Part shown: one piece after another, positions 37,606-52,356 of the stretch | How positions within the stretch are numbered: the stretch's first letter is position 1 | Layout: each line of letters opens with the position of its first letter | Assembly (NCBI GenBank): GCA_946480015.1 | Contig: CAMLIL010000034.1 | Location: 1 to 52,504, forward strand | Length of the DNA: 52,504 nt | Reading direction: 5' to 3' | From: an uncultured Oxalobacteraceae bacterium | GTDB lineage: Bacteria > Pseudomonadota > Gammaproteobacteria > Burkholderiales > Burkholderiaceae | The notes under the pieces: generated by a model | Told to the model about the DNA's origin: nothing | Databases searched by the model: none | Seen by the model: the letters and a program-made list of their open reading frames with translations, nothing else | Program-made: the position numbers and the translations under genes

Positions 37606-38769
37606 TTAAAAAAAAGTCACTTCTTCGCTTGCCGGCATCTGGCGGGCGCCGTCGGAAGGCGCATGGCTGTGGCGCTCATCGTCCATCGTGTAGCGCACCG
37701 CCATCTGGTCCAGCCAACCGTCCGGCGTCGGCAATTGCCCGCCCGCGTTCACCGCTTCGGTCAGGCGCACGATATCGGTTTCGACCACCTCCAGGATCTG
37801 CCGGACCCTGTCCTGGAATTGCAGCGCGATGAGCAGGCTTTCCACGTCGCTGCGGATACTGTTGCCCTGGCTGCGCATGTGCTCGGCCGAGCGCGCCAGT
37901 TCGCGCACGTGATCGAGCACGTCTTCGACCACGCTGCCGGAGGCGGAAATGGCATCGCGGTCATGGTCGGCCGCGCGCGATGCCGCGTCGAGCGTGAGGC
38001 TCATGGCCGCAGCCACCTCGCCCATTCGCTGGGTAATGCGCGCGCCGATGTCGGCCGACAGTTGCGACAGCTTGCGCACTTCGGCGGCGATGACGGCAAA
38101 GCCGCGCCCGGCCTGCCCCGCACGCGCGGCTTCGATCGATGCGTTGATGGCCAGCAGATTGGTTTGCGCGGCGATCAGGCGGACCTCGTCGGCCAGCGCT
38201 TTCAGCTCGCCCGTGGCGAGCGACAGGCTGCGCACGTTGTCGAGCAGCTCGACCTTGCTGCCGACCACCTTTTCCAGGCACAAGATCACCGGTCCGAGTT
38301 CACGCTCGCACAAGGTCAGCAGGCTGAGCGTCGTTTCGCTGCCGGCGCTCTCCTGCCTTGGCTGGCCGGTGAACCCGGCCGCATCGAAGTGCTGCACCAG
38401 CGCCGAAAATCCGGTAAGTAATTGCGTGATGGCGCTGTCGGTCTGTTCCTTGACCGCTTGAACATGGCGCAGCCAGACCGGCAGCACGCCGTTCAACAGC
38501 GCGCCGGTGTCGTCCAATGTGTTCCGCGCCGACGCGCAAGCATCGCTGCGCCGGCTGGCGCTATCGATGCGGCGGCCTTGCCGCCAGGCCGACCAGCCCG
38601 CACAGGCGGCAACCCCAAGGACGGCGGCCGCTTCCAGTACTCCGGCATGCCGCCACAGCGGCAGCCCGGCCAGCGCCGCGGCGGCGGCGGCCGGCAGGTA
38701 GCGCCCTGCCAGGCGCCTGAAATCACCGGCTTCGGCGGGCCGATCGCTATCGACTGGGGAGATGTACAT
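37606..38769 (-). CDS. MCP-like membrane protein without periplasmic sensor domain
   Basis: Protein of 387 residues. Two close hydrophobic helices (about 22-62) with almost no loop give a membrane anchor without an extracytoplasmic sensor. The cytoplasmic part has the receptor tip [38 protein letters not shown] (about 195-230), but flanking helices are shorter than in a normal receptor and no HAMP is seen. The end ([19 protein letters not shown]) is typical of this short MCP-like group. The last residues EEVTFF are aromatic but do not fit the docking motif well. It is first in the che row, with a poor ribosome binding site. Confidence 0.85.
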   Translation of the reverse strand: MYISPVDSDRPAEAGDFRRLAGRYLPAAAAAALAGLPLWRHAGVLEAAAVLGVAACAGWSAWRQGRRIDSASRRSDACASARNTLDDTGALLNGVLPVWLRHVQAVKEQTDSAITQLLTGFSALVQHFDAAGFTGQPRQESAGSETTLSLLTLCERELGPVILCLEKVVGSKVELLDNVRSLSLATGELKALADEVRLIAAQTNLLAINASIEAARAGQAGRGFAVIAAEVRKLSQLSADIGARITQRMGEVAAAMSLTLDAASRAADHDRDAISASGSVVEDVLDHVRELARSAEHMRSQGNSIRSDVESLLIALQFQDRVRQILEVVETDIVRLTEAVNAGGQLPTPDGWLDQMAVRYTMDDERHSHAPSDGARQMPASEEVTFF

Positions 38770-38816
38770 TGAATGTGTCCGGTAAGACGTGATTGCGCTC
38801 GGTGCGGCGCCTTTCC

Positions 38817-38960
38817 TTACAACCAGAACATGCCACGGGGCGTACTCACGCGAGACAGGCGCGCGGCAGCTTTGCGAGCAGGACGGCGATTCGGCAGGGG
38901 CGATTCAATGGCGTGATTCATGAACGGGACAATATCCTGCAGCTTCCTCAAGAAGTTCAT
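38817..38960 (-). CDS. Possible small basic protein of 47 residues
   Basis: An ATG-started frame begins 17 nt downstream of the conserved 70-bp block A and ends 47 nt before the MCP-like gene. The peptide starts [20 protein letters not shown], which could form an amphipathic helix, and has a basic second half rich in Arg and Ala. About 70% of third codon positions are G or C, lower than in neighbouring genes, and there is no clear ribosome binding site. I do not recognise it. Position behind the block is the main argument. Confidence 0.3.
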   Translation of the reverse strand: MNFLRKLQDIVPFMNHAIESPLPNRRPARKAAARLSRVSTPRGMFWL

Positions 38961-38976
38961 GATGGTCGTTCGCACA

Positions 38977-39046
38977 ACGACTTTCTATCGGGCAATCTTG
39001 ATTTTCATGTAGGGCAGCAATGTGTATTGCATAGGAAAATCCCTAC
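38977..39046 (-). promoter_or_regulatory. Block A: conserved regulatory element with TAGGAAAATCCCTA box
   Basis: This 70-bp stretch matches 43412-43481 at about 50 of 70 positions without any gap. Conservation is strongest at the two ends: GGGCAATCTTGATT with its flank, and CATAGGAAAATCC. The box at 39032-39045 (TAGGAAAATCCCTA) is a near-palindrome with TAGG/CCTA ends; TTTCCTA on the other strand equals the BvgA heptad. GATAGA (minus strand, 38984-38989) could be a weak -10. It would drive the che genes of this strand. Confidence 0.6.
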
Positions 39047-39065
39047 ACGCCCATCCAATGAGCGG

Positions 39066-41528
<2,463 letters not shown>

Positions 41529-42688
41529 CGGCCGGACCGGGACCCGGCGATCTCACCGTTGGAATAGAAGCCGGCCACCGTGGTGTTGCTGCCCAGCGCG
41601 CCGGCCACGGCTTCGACTTCTTCGTCGATGCGGTCGCCCATGACCAGCTTGCGTCCTACGCAGCTCACCAGGAGCGCGAGGGCGTTGCCGCCATCGGCGC
41701 CGCCCATTTCCCGCAGCGCCTCCCGGACCGCCGTCTCCGCCCCGTCGATCAGTTTATCGATACTTGAATGCATCAGCTTCAGGTAGCCGTCGGGATCGAT
41801 GTCGCCGGCCAGCGTCAACGAGCCCTCCTCTTCATCCATGCCGATAATGGTGCGGAAGGTGCCGCTCGCCTCCTGATCCCGGCTCAGCATCTCGAACGGG
41901 AACAGCAGTCCGGAGCCGGGCAGACCCTCGGCATAGTCGCCGAGGTAGGATTTATAGACGTCCAGTGCGCGCCTGCCGTCGAGTTCGTGCAAGACGTTGT
42001 TGGCGCAGCGCGTGACTTTGCGCGCCGGGCCGAACGCTTGCCAGCCGGCAAAGCTGCCGTAGGCGAGCCGGATGTTGTTTCCATACAATCCAACGGCGAC
42101 GATCTGGTCGGCCGCGGCGCCTTGCGGGCCGAGCGTCCAGGTTTTGCGGAACGCGCCGCCGTCGGCCGCCAGCCCGCCCGAAATCGTGATGCCCTCTGGC
42201 AGCCCCGACTGCAAACCGGCCACCAGGGCGCTGCCGTTGACGGCCACGCCCGTGCCGAGCAGCAGAACCGCGCTCAGCGCGTGCGGCTCCAGCAGCGCGG
42301 CGAGCCGTCCGCCGGCCTGGAACGAATCGTCCATGCCGGCAATGGGGGTCGATGCGATGGCCAGCGGCGTGGCGCTGAAGCAGACCCCGGTCACGACGCA
42401 GGTATCGTCATACACGCGGTCGACGGCAATTTCGCCGGCGGTGGAACAGCCCGCGACCAGCGCTTGCGGCGCCCGCCGGCGCAGCGTGTCGGCCAACCTG
42501 GGCGATTCGAAAAAGGCAAGCGCGCCGAACACCAGGACCAGGTCCGGTTCCAGCGCAAACAACGCGTCCAGCGCGACATCGAAGTCGGAATCGATCTGAA
42601 GAATGGCCTGGCTGGTTTTCATGTGGCTCCCTGAGGTTCCGTTCCTGATACCCTCGTACACGATACCAGATATTGAGCAAATGAAATA

Positions 42689-42725
42689 TAAGGAAAGTTT
42701 GGTCAATATGTAAGGAAGCCCCTAC
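42689..42725 (-). promoter_or_regulatory. Block C: weaker box pair upstream of the FIST gene
   Basis: In the 108-nt gap before the FIST gene two sequences resemble the boxes of blocks A and B: GTAAGGAAGCCCCTAC near 42710-42725 and ATAAGGAAAG at 42688-42697. The rest of the 70-bp block is not conserved here. If real they form a direct pair of heptad-like sites about 14 nt apart. Confidence 0.35.
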
Positions 42726-42730
42726 GGCAA

Positions 42731-43363
42731 CTAGTCGGCCAGCCCGCGCTCCAGGCCGTAACGCATCAGGTCGGCAATGCTGTTGAAATTCATTTTCTGC
42801 ATCAGGCGCGCCTTGTGCGTGCTGACGGTCCTGTTGCTGATGCCAAGCTCGCCGGCAATCTCGTTGATGCTGGTGCCGCGCGCCAGCAGGCTCAGAATGT
42901 GAAATTCGCGCCTGGACAGTTGTTCGTGCGCCAGCGGCGCGTCCGGTTCGTCCGTACCGAACACCATCTGGTCCACCAGCAGCGGATCGATGAAGCGCTG
43001 TCCGCCCATGATCTTACGGATCGCCGTCATCAGCACTTCCGGTTCATTGTCCTTGGTCAGATAGCCGCTGGCCCCCGCCTTGAATGCCCCGCGCGCAACC
43101 CGCAGCTCGTTGCGCATGCTGAGCACCAGCACAGGCAATGCCGCATCCTGCAAACGGATCCGGGTGATGAGATCGATGCCGCTGATGCCGGGCATGTTCA
43201 GGTCCAGCAAGACCAGGTCGAAGCAAGCGCAGCGCAGCAAGTCGATCACTTGCGTGCCGTTGGTCGCTTCCCCGCCCACCTCGACGTCATCGACCAGCGC
43301 CAGCAGCTGTTTCAGCCCGCTGCGCACAATCGCATGATCGTCGGCTATCAAGATTCGAATCAT
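42731..43363 (-). CDS. NarL/LuxR-type response regulator 1
   Basis: Transcription factor of 210 residues with a receiver (about 1-125; phospho-Asp in LVLLDLNMPGISG, acidic pair in IADDHA, Lys in YLTKDN) and a LuxR-type helix-turn-helix (about 140-205; LSRREFHILSLLARGTSINEIAGELGISNRTVSTHKARLMQKM). By hand alignment it is about 80% identical to the regulator at 45441-46073, without gaps. GGAGCAGGCA precedes the ATG at 43363; the frame is open 20 codons earlier. Block B lies 48 nt upstream and may be its own target. The NarL-type kinase upstream is the likely phosphate donor. Confidence 0.95.
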   Translation of the reverse strand: MIRILIADDHAIVRSGLKQLLALVDDVEVGGEATNGTQVIDLLRCACFDLVLLDLNMPGISGIDLITRIRLQDAALPVLVLSMRNELRVARGAFKAGASGYLTKDNEPEVLMTAIRKIMGGQRFIDPLLVDQMVFGTDEPDAPLAHEQLSRREFHILSLLARGTSINEIAGELGISNRTVSTHKARLMQKMNFNSIADLMRYGLERGLAD

Positions 43364-43411
43364 TGCCTGCTCCGACACCGCGCCATAGCCCCCATCATGC
43401 GCGGTACCGGG

Positions 43412-43481
43412 ACAACTTTCCATAGGGCAATCTTGATTCTTGACTAAGGCAAGCGGAAGGATTTCATAGGAAAATCCTCAC
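43412..43481 (-). promoter_or_regulatory. Block B: conserved regulatory element before response regulator 1
   Basis: Matches block A over its full 70 bp without gaps (about 50 identical). The box TAGGAAAATCCTCA (43467-43480) overlaps the stop codon of the upstream kinase gene. On the minus strand TATGGA (43419-43424) could be a weak -10; the box would be centred near -60, as for a class I activator site. This gives regulator 1 its own promoter within the gene row. Confidence 0.6.
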
Positions 43482-45424
43482 AACAGCGTCCTGTCCGCAA
43501 GCGGAATCCGAACCGTCAGCGTGGTGCCCCGCTCGGGCGCACTGGTGATGCGCAACTCGCCGCCGAGCAGCAACACCCGCTCGCGCATGCCAACCAGGCC
43601 CAGCGATTTCTTTCTGGTGCGCTGCGGATCAAACCCGCAGCCGTTGTCACGCAGCTCCAGCCAATACGCCCCCTCCTCGCGCTGCAAGACGACCTCGACC
43701 CGGCTCGCCTGGGCATGGCGCGCAACGTTGGTCAGCGATTCCTGCACCACACGAAACACCACCATCGCGCCGTCATCGGCGAGCGCGATCGCCTCTTCCG
43801 CCACACGCAGCTCGCACGCAATGCCGGTATGCATGACAAACTGGTCCACCAGCCACTCCAGCGCGGACGGCACCCCCATGTCCAGCGCCGCCGGACGCAG
43901 CGTGGAAGCGACGTTGCGCACCACCTGAATATTCCGGTCCACCAGTTCGGTCATGCTCCTGGCATGGTCCATCAGGGCCGGATTGTTTTCGCCGAAGCGC
44001 ACCCGCAGCAAGGACACGCTCATGCGCAAGGCGGTGAGGGTCTGCCCCAGCTCGTCGTGCAATTCGCGGGCAATATGCTTGCGCTCGTCCTCGCGCGACT
44101 GGTCGCGGCGGGCCGCCAGCGCACGCAGTTGCATGCGCGATTCCTCAAGGCGGGCTTTGGCTTCCTTGAGCGCGGTAATGTTGCGCCAGATCGTCAGCAC
44201 TCCCCGCACCCGCTTTTCCATGTCGTATTCGGGGACCAGATGGGAAATGTAGTGCGCCGGGCGGCCGGACCGGTCAGGCCAGGTCTGGGTGCTTTCGATG
44301 GCGGTTTCGGTGTCCATGACCTGCCGCAGCATGGCCACATAGCGCTCAGCCGATATGTCGCTCTGCCACCTGCCCTCGGGCAGATGCGGCAACTGGCAAT
44401 CTGCCGTAAATCCGGTCGCCTTCTCGCAGGCCGGGTTGACGTAGACGCGCCGGCATGCGCGGTCGTAACGCACGATCATGTCCGGCGAATTTTCCGCCAG
44501 GGTGCGGAACTTCCATTCGTTCTCGCGTAACGCCGTCTCCGCCGCCTGGCGCTCGGCAATGTCGCGCGCCAGCGTCAGGCAATAGGCGCTCCCCTTGTAT
44601 TCGAAATAATTGCAGCTGAGCTCCACCGGAAACCTGCGTCCATCCTTGGCGCGATGATTCGATGCGTCTATGCACGCCCCTTGCGCGCGCACGCGCTGCC
44701 AGCGCGCGGCCCACACCTCGTCCGGCCTGTCGGATTCGAGGTCGGCGACGTGCATGGTGAGCAGTTCCTGCCGGCTGTATCCGGAGGCGCGGCAGCATTC
44801 ATCGTTCACGTACACGAGCTGGCCACGTTCGCCGATCAGGTAAGCCGCTTCACGCACTTTGTCCAACGCAAATGTTTTCAGCGCCAGGCGTTCCTCGATC
44901 AGCTTGCGTTCCTCGATTTCCTCGCGCAAGCGCCGGTTGCTTTCGCTCAGCTCGAAAGTTCGCTCGACCACTCGCTGCTCCAGGCCGGTGAGGTGCATCT
45001 GCAACTGAATGTTTTTCGCTTCCAGCTCTTTTTGAAGCATGCGAAAGCGCAATTGCATGTTGACCCGCGCGATCACCTCGTCGATCTGCAAGGGTTTGGT
45101 GACGTAGTCGACCGCGCCCGCGTCGAAGCCGGCGATCTTGTGCTCGGTGCTGGTCAAGGCGGTCATGAAGATGACCGGGATATCGCGGGTACCGGCAAAG
45201 GCCTGCAAGCGCCGGCAAACCTCGAAGCCATTTATCCCCGGCAAGAGCACGTCGAGCAGAATCAGATCCGGCTGGGCGAGGACGGCCCGGTCCAGTCCCT
45301 CTTCGCCATCCTGCGCAACCAGCACCCGAAAACCGTAGCGCGACAGGCCCGCCTCGATCACGCCGAGATTGGCGGGCGTATCGTCGACGATCAGAATCGT
45401 GCCGATGGCGGGCCCGGAGCTCAT
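43478..45424 (-). CDS. Receiver-PAS-PAS histidine kinase of the NarX/DegS type
   Basis: Soluble kinase of about 648 residues. It has an N-terminal receiver (about 8-125; Asp about 58 in LILLDVLLPG), a coiled-coil linker (about 130-185), two PAS domains (about 190-305 and 310-425), HisKA_3 with ARELHDELGQTL (His about 456) and HATPase to the end (NGCGFDP, KSLGLVGMRERV). HisKA_3 kinases pair with NarL-type regulators, and one lies on each side of it. The front receiver suggests input from another kinase, perhaps the TPR hybrid kinase. The ATG at 45424 follows AAGGTGGAG; the GTG at 45439 is an alternative. Confidence 0.94.
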   Translation of the reverse strand: MSSGPAIGTILIVDDTPANLGVIEAGLSRYGFRVLVAQDGEEGLDRAVLAQPDLILLDVLLPGINGFEVCRRLQAFAGTRDIPVIFMTALTSTEHKIAGFDAGAVDYVTKPLQIDEVIARVNMQLRFRMLQKELEAKNIQLQMHLTGLEQRVVERTFELSESNRRLREEIEERKLIEERLALKTFALDKVREAAYLIGERGQLVYVNDECCRASGYSRQELLTMHVADLESDRPDEVWAARWQRVRAQGACIDASNHRAKDGRRFPVELSCNYFEYKGSAYCLTLARDIAERQAAETALRENEWKFRTLAENSPDMIVRYDRACRRVYVNPACEKATGFTADCQLPHLPEGRWQSDISAERYVAMLRQVMDTETAIESTQTWPDRSGRPAHYISHLVPEYDMEKRVRGVLTIWRNITALKEAKARLEESRMQLRALAARRDQSREDERKHIARELHDELGQTLTALRMSVSLLRVRFGENNPALMDHARSMTELVDRNIQVVRNVASTLRPAALDMGVPSALEWLVDQFVMHTGIACELRVAEEAIALADDGAMVVFRVVQESLTNVARHAQASRVEVVLQREEGAYWLELRDNGCGFDPQRTRKKSLGLVGMRERVLLLGGELRITSAPERGTTLTVRIPLADRTLL

Positions 45425-45440
45425 TGCCGATTGCTCCACC

Positions 45441-46069
45441 TTAATCGATCACGCCATGCTCGATGCCGTAACGCACCAGATCGGCGTTGCTCTGGAAATT
45501 CATCTTTTGCATCAGGCGCGCCTTGTGCGTGCTGACGGTCTTGTTGCTGATGGCAAGCTCCTCGGCGATGTCATTGACGCTCATGCCGCGCGCCAGCAGG
45601 CTCAGAATGTGAAACTCGCGGTTGGACAGCCGCTCCTGCGCCGCGGACGCGTCCGGCTTGTCCGTGTCGAACACCATCTGGTCGACCAGCAGCGGATCGA
45701 TGAAACGCTGTCCGGCGGCTGTCTTGCGGATCGCCATCATCAGCACTTCCGGTTCATTGTCCTTGGTCAGGTAACCGGTGGCGCCCGCCTTGAATGCCCG
45801 TCGCACAACCTGCACCTCGTTGCGCATGCTCAGCACCAGGACCGGCAGTTTGGCATCGTGCAAACGGATCCGGGTGATGAGATCGATGCCGCTGATGCCA
45901 GGCATGTTCATATCCAGCAAGACCAGGTCGAAGCAGTTGGTGCGCAGTAATTCGATCACTTGCGTGCCGCTGGTCGCTTCAGCGCTCACCTGGACATCAT
46001 CGACCAGCGCCAGCAGCTGTTTCAGCCCGCCGCGTACAATCGCATGATCGTCGGCTATCAGAATTTGAA

Positions 46070-46073
<4 letters not shown>
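45441..46073 (-). CDS. NarL/LuxR-type response regulator 2
   Basis: 210-residue regulator with receiver (Asp in LVLLDMNMPGISG) and LuxR helix-turn-helix (LSNREFHILSLLARGMSVNDIAEELAISNKTVSTHKARLMQKM). It is a close paralogue of regulator 1, with the recognition helix (TVSTHKARLMQKMNF) unchanged, so both probably bind the same sites. Its start overlaps the stop of the TPR hybrid kinase by 4 nt (ATGA) and its stop is 16 nt before the next kinase, so it is tied to both in translation and expression. Confidence 0.95.
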
Positions 46074-49375
<3,302 letters not shown>

Positions 49376-49404
49376 GGTCTCCTTGGGCATGGGAATGCCT
49401 GACC

Positions 49405-52014
49405 TCAAAAGCGTATCGTCGCCGTCAGGCTTACCTGGCGGTCATTGATCCACGCACTCTGAGGGCGCGTTTCCACGCCATGATAGGCAGTGCGCACCGT
49501 GCGCAGCAGGTTGGTCCCCTCCAGCGCGAGCGTAATATGCGTGTCGAGCCGGTAGGCGAGCGAGGCGTCAAGCCAGCTGTAGCCCTTGGCGTACACCGGC
49601 AGCGCGCCGACGCCCGCGATACTGGTGATGCCGGTCAAAAACCTGTCGCGCCAGTTGCAGGCGATGCGTGCCGAGATGCCGCCCCGCTCATACAGGCCCA
49701 CCAGGTTGGCGCTGTGCCTGGACAGGTTTTGCAGCGGCAGCGTGCCGCCCGCCGCGCCGCCGGGCATCTCACTGTCGACGAAGGTGTAATTGACCAGCAT
49801 GCCCAGTCCGCGCATCGACTGCGGCAAGAAGTCGAAAAACTGCTGGTAGCCGAGTTCGACGCCCTTGACCCGCGCACTGGTGCTGTTGCGCGGCCGGCTG
49901 ATCAGGTAGGTCGCGCCGTCATACGTTTCCGGAGTCTTCACCGAAGTCACGAAGCCATCCACGCTTTTCAGGAACCCGGTGGCGTAGATTGAAGTCGTGC
50001 GGCTGAAGTAGTTTTCCACCGACACATCCAGGTTATTCGAGCGCACCGGTTTCAGATCCGCGTTGCCGGCATTGCCCGCGTTCAAGGTGGGATCGATGGA
50101 ATTGCGCACCAGCGTCAGCGAGGGGGACAACTGGTCGAAATTGGGGCGGGTGATCGTTTTGGAGGCGGCTGCGCGCGCATACAGTCCCTCCCGCAACTGG
50201 TAGCGCAGGTTCACGCTCGGCAGATAATCGGTGTAGCTGCTGTCGATGGCGATCGGCGCGAGGGCGCCGGTGGCGGGCACCGATTGCGCCCCCGACACCT
50301 GTTCGCGGGTACGCACCACGCGCACCCCGGCATTGCCGTCCAGCGCCAGCCCGGTCCCCTTGAATCTGACCATCAGATAGCCTGCCTGGGTGTACTCGCG
50401 GATGTCCCATATGCCCAGCGCATCGGCCGCCGCGGGAATCGGTGCCGTGATGCCGAAGGCGCTGCGCAGCGCGAGCGCATCGCGGGCCATCGAAAGATTG
50501 CCAACCATGAAATTGCCGATGCTCGATGCGCCCTCCCCCGGAAAGAAATCGCCGTAGGGATTCGGCATGACCGCCCCTGCCCTGTCGGCTGCGGAAAGGC
50601 CCGTCAGCGGGGCATCGGCCTGAATCAGGCCAGGCGCATTGCTGGCGCTGCGCCTGGCAAAACGTCCCCCTGCCGACAAGGTGTCGATAAAGCCGCCCGG
50701 CAAGCGGTACTCGCCGTCCAGCCGCGCTGTCGTCAGCCTGCCGTTAAACGGGCGCGTGCGATACGCCATGCCCGCGTACTGGAAATTGGCCGGATTGAGC
50801 AGGTCGGTGCCGGACACACTGGTTGCCGGCACGCGGCTCGACAGGTCTTGGGTGAAATTGGCCGCAGTGCCGGCGAAAGATGGTCCGGAAAAAAACAGAT
50901 TGTTGAAGCTGGAGGTATGGCTGACGTCCGCCTCGAGTGTCAGGGCGGTGCCGCTCCAGCGTCCGCCTGCCGCCACCTGCCGGGTACGGTCGACCGTATC
51001 GCGCGCAAAGTCGAGAATGGACACCGGCGCGTTGGTCCAGGTAATGCTTTTGAGATCATTGGTGTCCGGGAACAGCGTCGGACTGCCCGCCGCAAAAGTC
51101 GGCGAGGCTGTGATGTTGACCTGATAGGAGTCCTGTAAGGTCTTGAATTGGGCGTAATTGCCTTCGACATAGAGTGTGAGCGCTTTCCCCGGACGCCACT
51201 GCAGCATGAACGAGCCGGCTTCGCGCTCGCGCTCGCCGACGCTGGTGGACTCGGAGGTGCCGTTGGGCACCACCACCACCCGGTCCCCGGTCAGGTCGGT
51301 CCGGGTGAGGCGGTTGCCGGCGCTCTTTTGATCTTCGCGCCAGGCTCGTTTCTGGTGCGACAGATTCAACAGGACGCCGAATTCGCCAAGACCGGCCGTG
51401 TTCCAGCGGTCGCTTGCCAGCACGGAGAACTGCGGTCGGCTCTCGTGCACCAGGTCACCATGGACCATGCGCGCAGATCCGACCACTTCCCGGCCGCTGA
51501 AATCGAAAGGGCGATGCGTGCGCAAGTCAATGGTGCCGCCGACACCACCCTCGATCTGATCGGCGGAAGAGGTTTTGTAGACCTCGATGCTCGAAATCAT
51601 CTCCGCTGGGATATCCGCGAAGTCGAGATTGCGTCCGATGCCGGCGGTGAACACTTCCCGGCCGTTGAGCAGTGTTTCCATCTGCGTCAGGCCGCGGATG
51701 GCGACGCCGGTCCCTTCGCCGCGGTCGCGCGCGATCTGCACCCCGGTGATGCGCTGCAGTGCGTCGGTGACACTCACATCGGGCAGTTTGGCGATGTCTT
51801 CGGCGACCTGTACATCGACGATTTCAATCTTGTCACGTTTGACAGCCTGCGCCGACATCAGGCTGGCGCGCTTGCCCACGACGACAACCGTTGGCGCTGG
51901 CGCTTTGCCGCCAGAGGCCGGGGGGGCCTCCTCGGCGCCTGCATCCTGTCCCAGCATGGCTGCAGTGACTGCAGCGACGATGAACCGCTTATTAGAGTTT
52001 GGGCCGCAATTCAT
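49405..52014 (-). CDS. TonB-dependent outer membrane receptor
   Basis: Outer-membrane active transporter of about 869 residues. After a signal peptide (RFIVAAVTAAMLG) comes a plug domain (about 60-190; VVVVGKRASL, KLPDVSVTDALQRITGVQI, GEGTGVAIRGL) and a beta-barrel to the terminal Phe (SLTATIRF), the usual outer-membrane insertion signal. The plug wording (ADQIEGGVGGTIDLRTHRPFDF) is that of the large carbohydrate/OAR-like group rather than siderophore receptors. The ATG at 52014 lacks a good ribosome binding site. The sensor kinase gene begins 29 nt downstream, so the receptor heads the signalling row. The substrate is unknown. Confidence 0.95.
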   Translation of the reverse strand: MNCGPNSNKRFIVAAVTAAMLGQDAGAEEAPPASGGKAPAPTVVVVGKRASLMSAQAVKRDKIEIVDVQVAEDIAKLPDVSVTDALQRITGVQIARDRGEGTGVAIRGLTQMETLLNGREVFTAGIGRNLDFADIPAEMISSIEVYKTSSADQIEGGVGGTIDLRTHRPFDFSGREVVGSARMVHGDLVHESRPQFSVLASDRWNTAGLGEFGVLLNLSHQKRAWREDQKSAGNRLTRTDLTGDRVVVVPNGTSESTSVGEREREAGSFMLQWRPGKALTLYVEGNYAQFKTLQDSYQVNITASPTFAAGSPTLFPDTNDLKSITWTNAPVSILDFARDTVDRTRQVAAGGRWSGTALTLEADVSHTSSFNNLFFSGPSFAGTAANFTQDLSSRVPATSVSGTDLLNPANFQYAGMAYRTRPFNGRLTTARLDGEYRLPGGFIDTLSAGGRFARRSASNAPGLIQADAPLTGLSAADRAGAVMPNPYGDFFPGEGASSIGNFMVGNLSMARDALALRSAFGITAPIPAAADALGIWDIREYTQAGYLMVRFKGTGLALDGNAGVRVVRTREQVSGAQSVPATGALAPIAIDSSYTDYLPSVNLRYQLREGLYARAAASKTITRPNFDQLSPSLTLVRNSIDPTLNAGNAGNADLKPVRSNNLDVSVENYFSRTTSIYATGFLKSVDGFVTSVKTPETYDGATYLISRPRNSTSARVKGVELGYQQFFDFLPQSMRGLGMLVNYTFVDSEMPGGAAGGTLPLQNLSRHSANLVGLYERGGISARIACNWRDRFLTGITSIAGVGALPVYAKGYSWLDASLAYRLDTHITLALEGTNLLRTVRTAYHGVETRPQSAWINDRQVSLTATIRF

Positions 52015-52356
52015 AGTGGACTTACACAAAAGACATCGAACGGAAGAGTTATAGCTTGTGAATCTTACTACAAGTCATCTACCCTTAGTCGGTTTCAAGC
52101 CGGGGCACCATGGATAAACAGCATGCAAAAAAATGATTGGTCGCCTTGGCGATTTTTGTAATTGCAGGGCCTGTAAAGATTCTGCAGTATGGGTCGTCGG
52201 ATTTCATCCCCGATGTCCATCGCCTCATTCGCCGGCGATGCGACCAACAGCGACTTAGCCGGGCGCCCCAGTCCGCGTCACCCAAGGAGGTGCTTTATTC
52301 AATAAACCGTGCAGCTTCTGTCATTAACCACATCACAGAACGTAAGGAGACACTTC
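52015..52356. other. Divergent intergenic region
   Basis: 342 nt between the receptor gene and the lipoprotein gene. On the minus strand TATAAC (52048-52053) could be a -10 for the receptor, without a good -35; beside it CTTGT and ACAAG (52055-52059 and 52070-52074) form a spaced inverted repeat. A very strong ribosome-binding sequence, AAGGAGGTG (52284-52292), is followed by no start codon at a usable distance. No gene, RNA or mobile element is recognisable. Confidence 0.5.

Noticed and set aside
52141..52157. TCGCCTTGGCGA followed by TTTTT, terminator-like
   Set aside because: The stem is only 4-5 bp with a tiny loop, and it does not follow the end of any gene.
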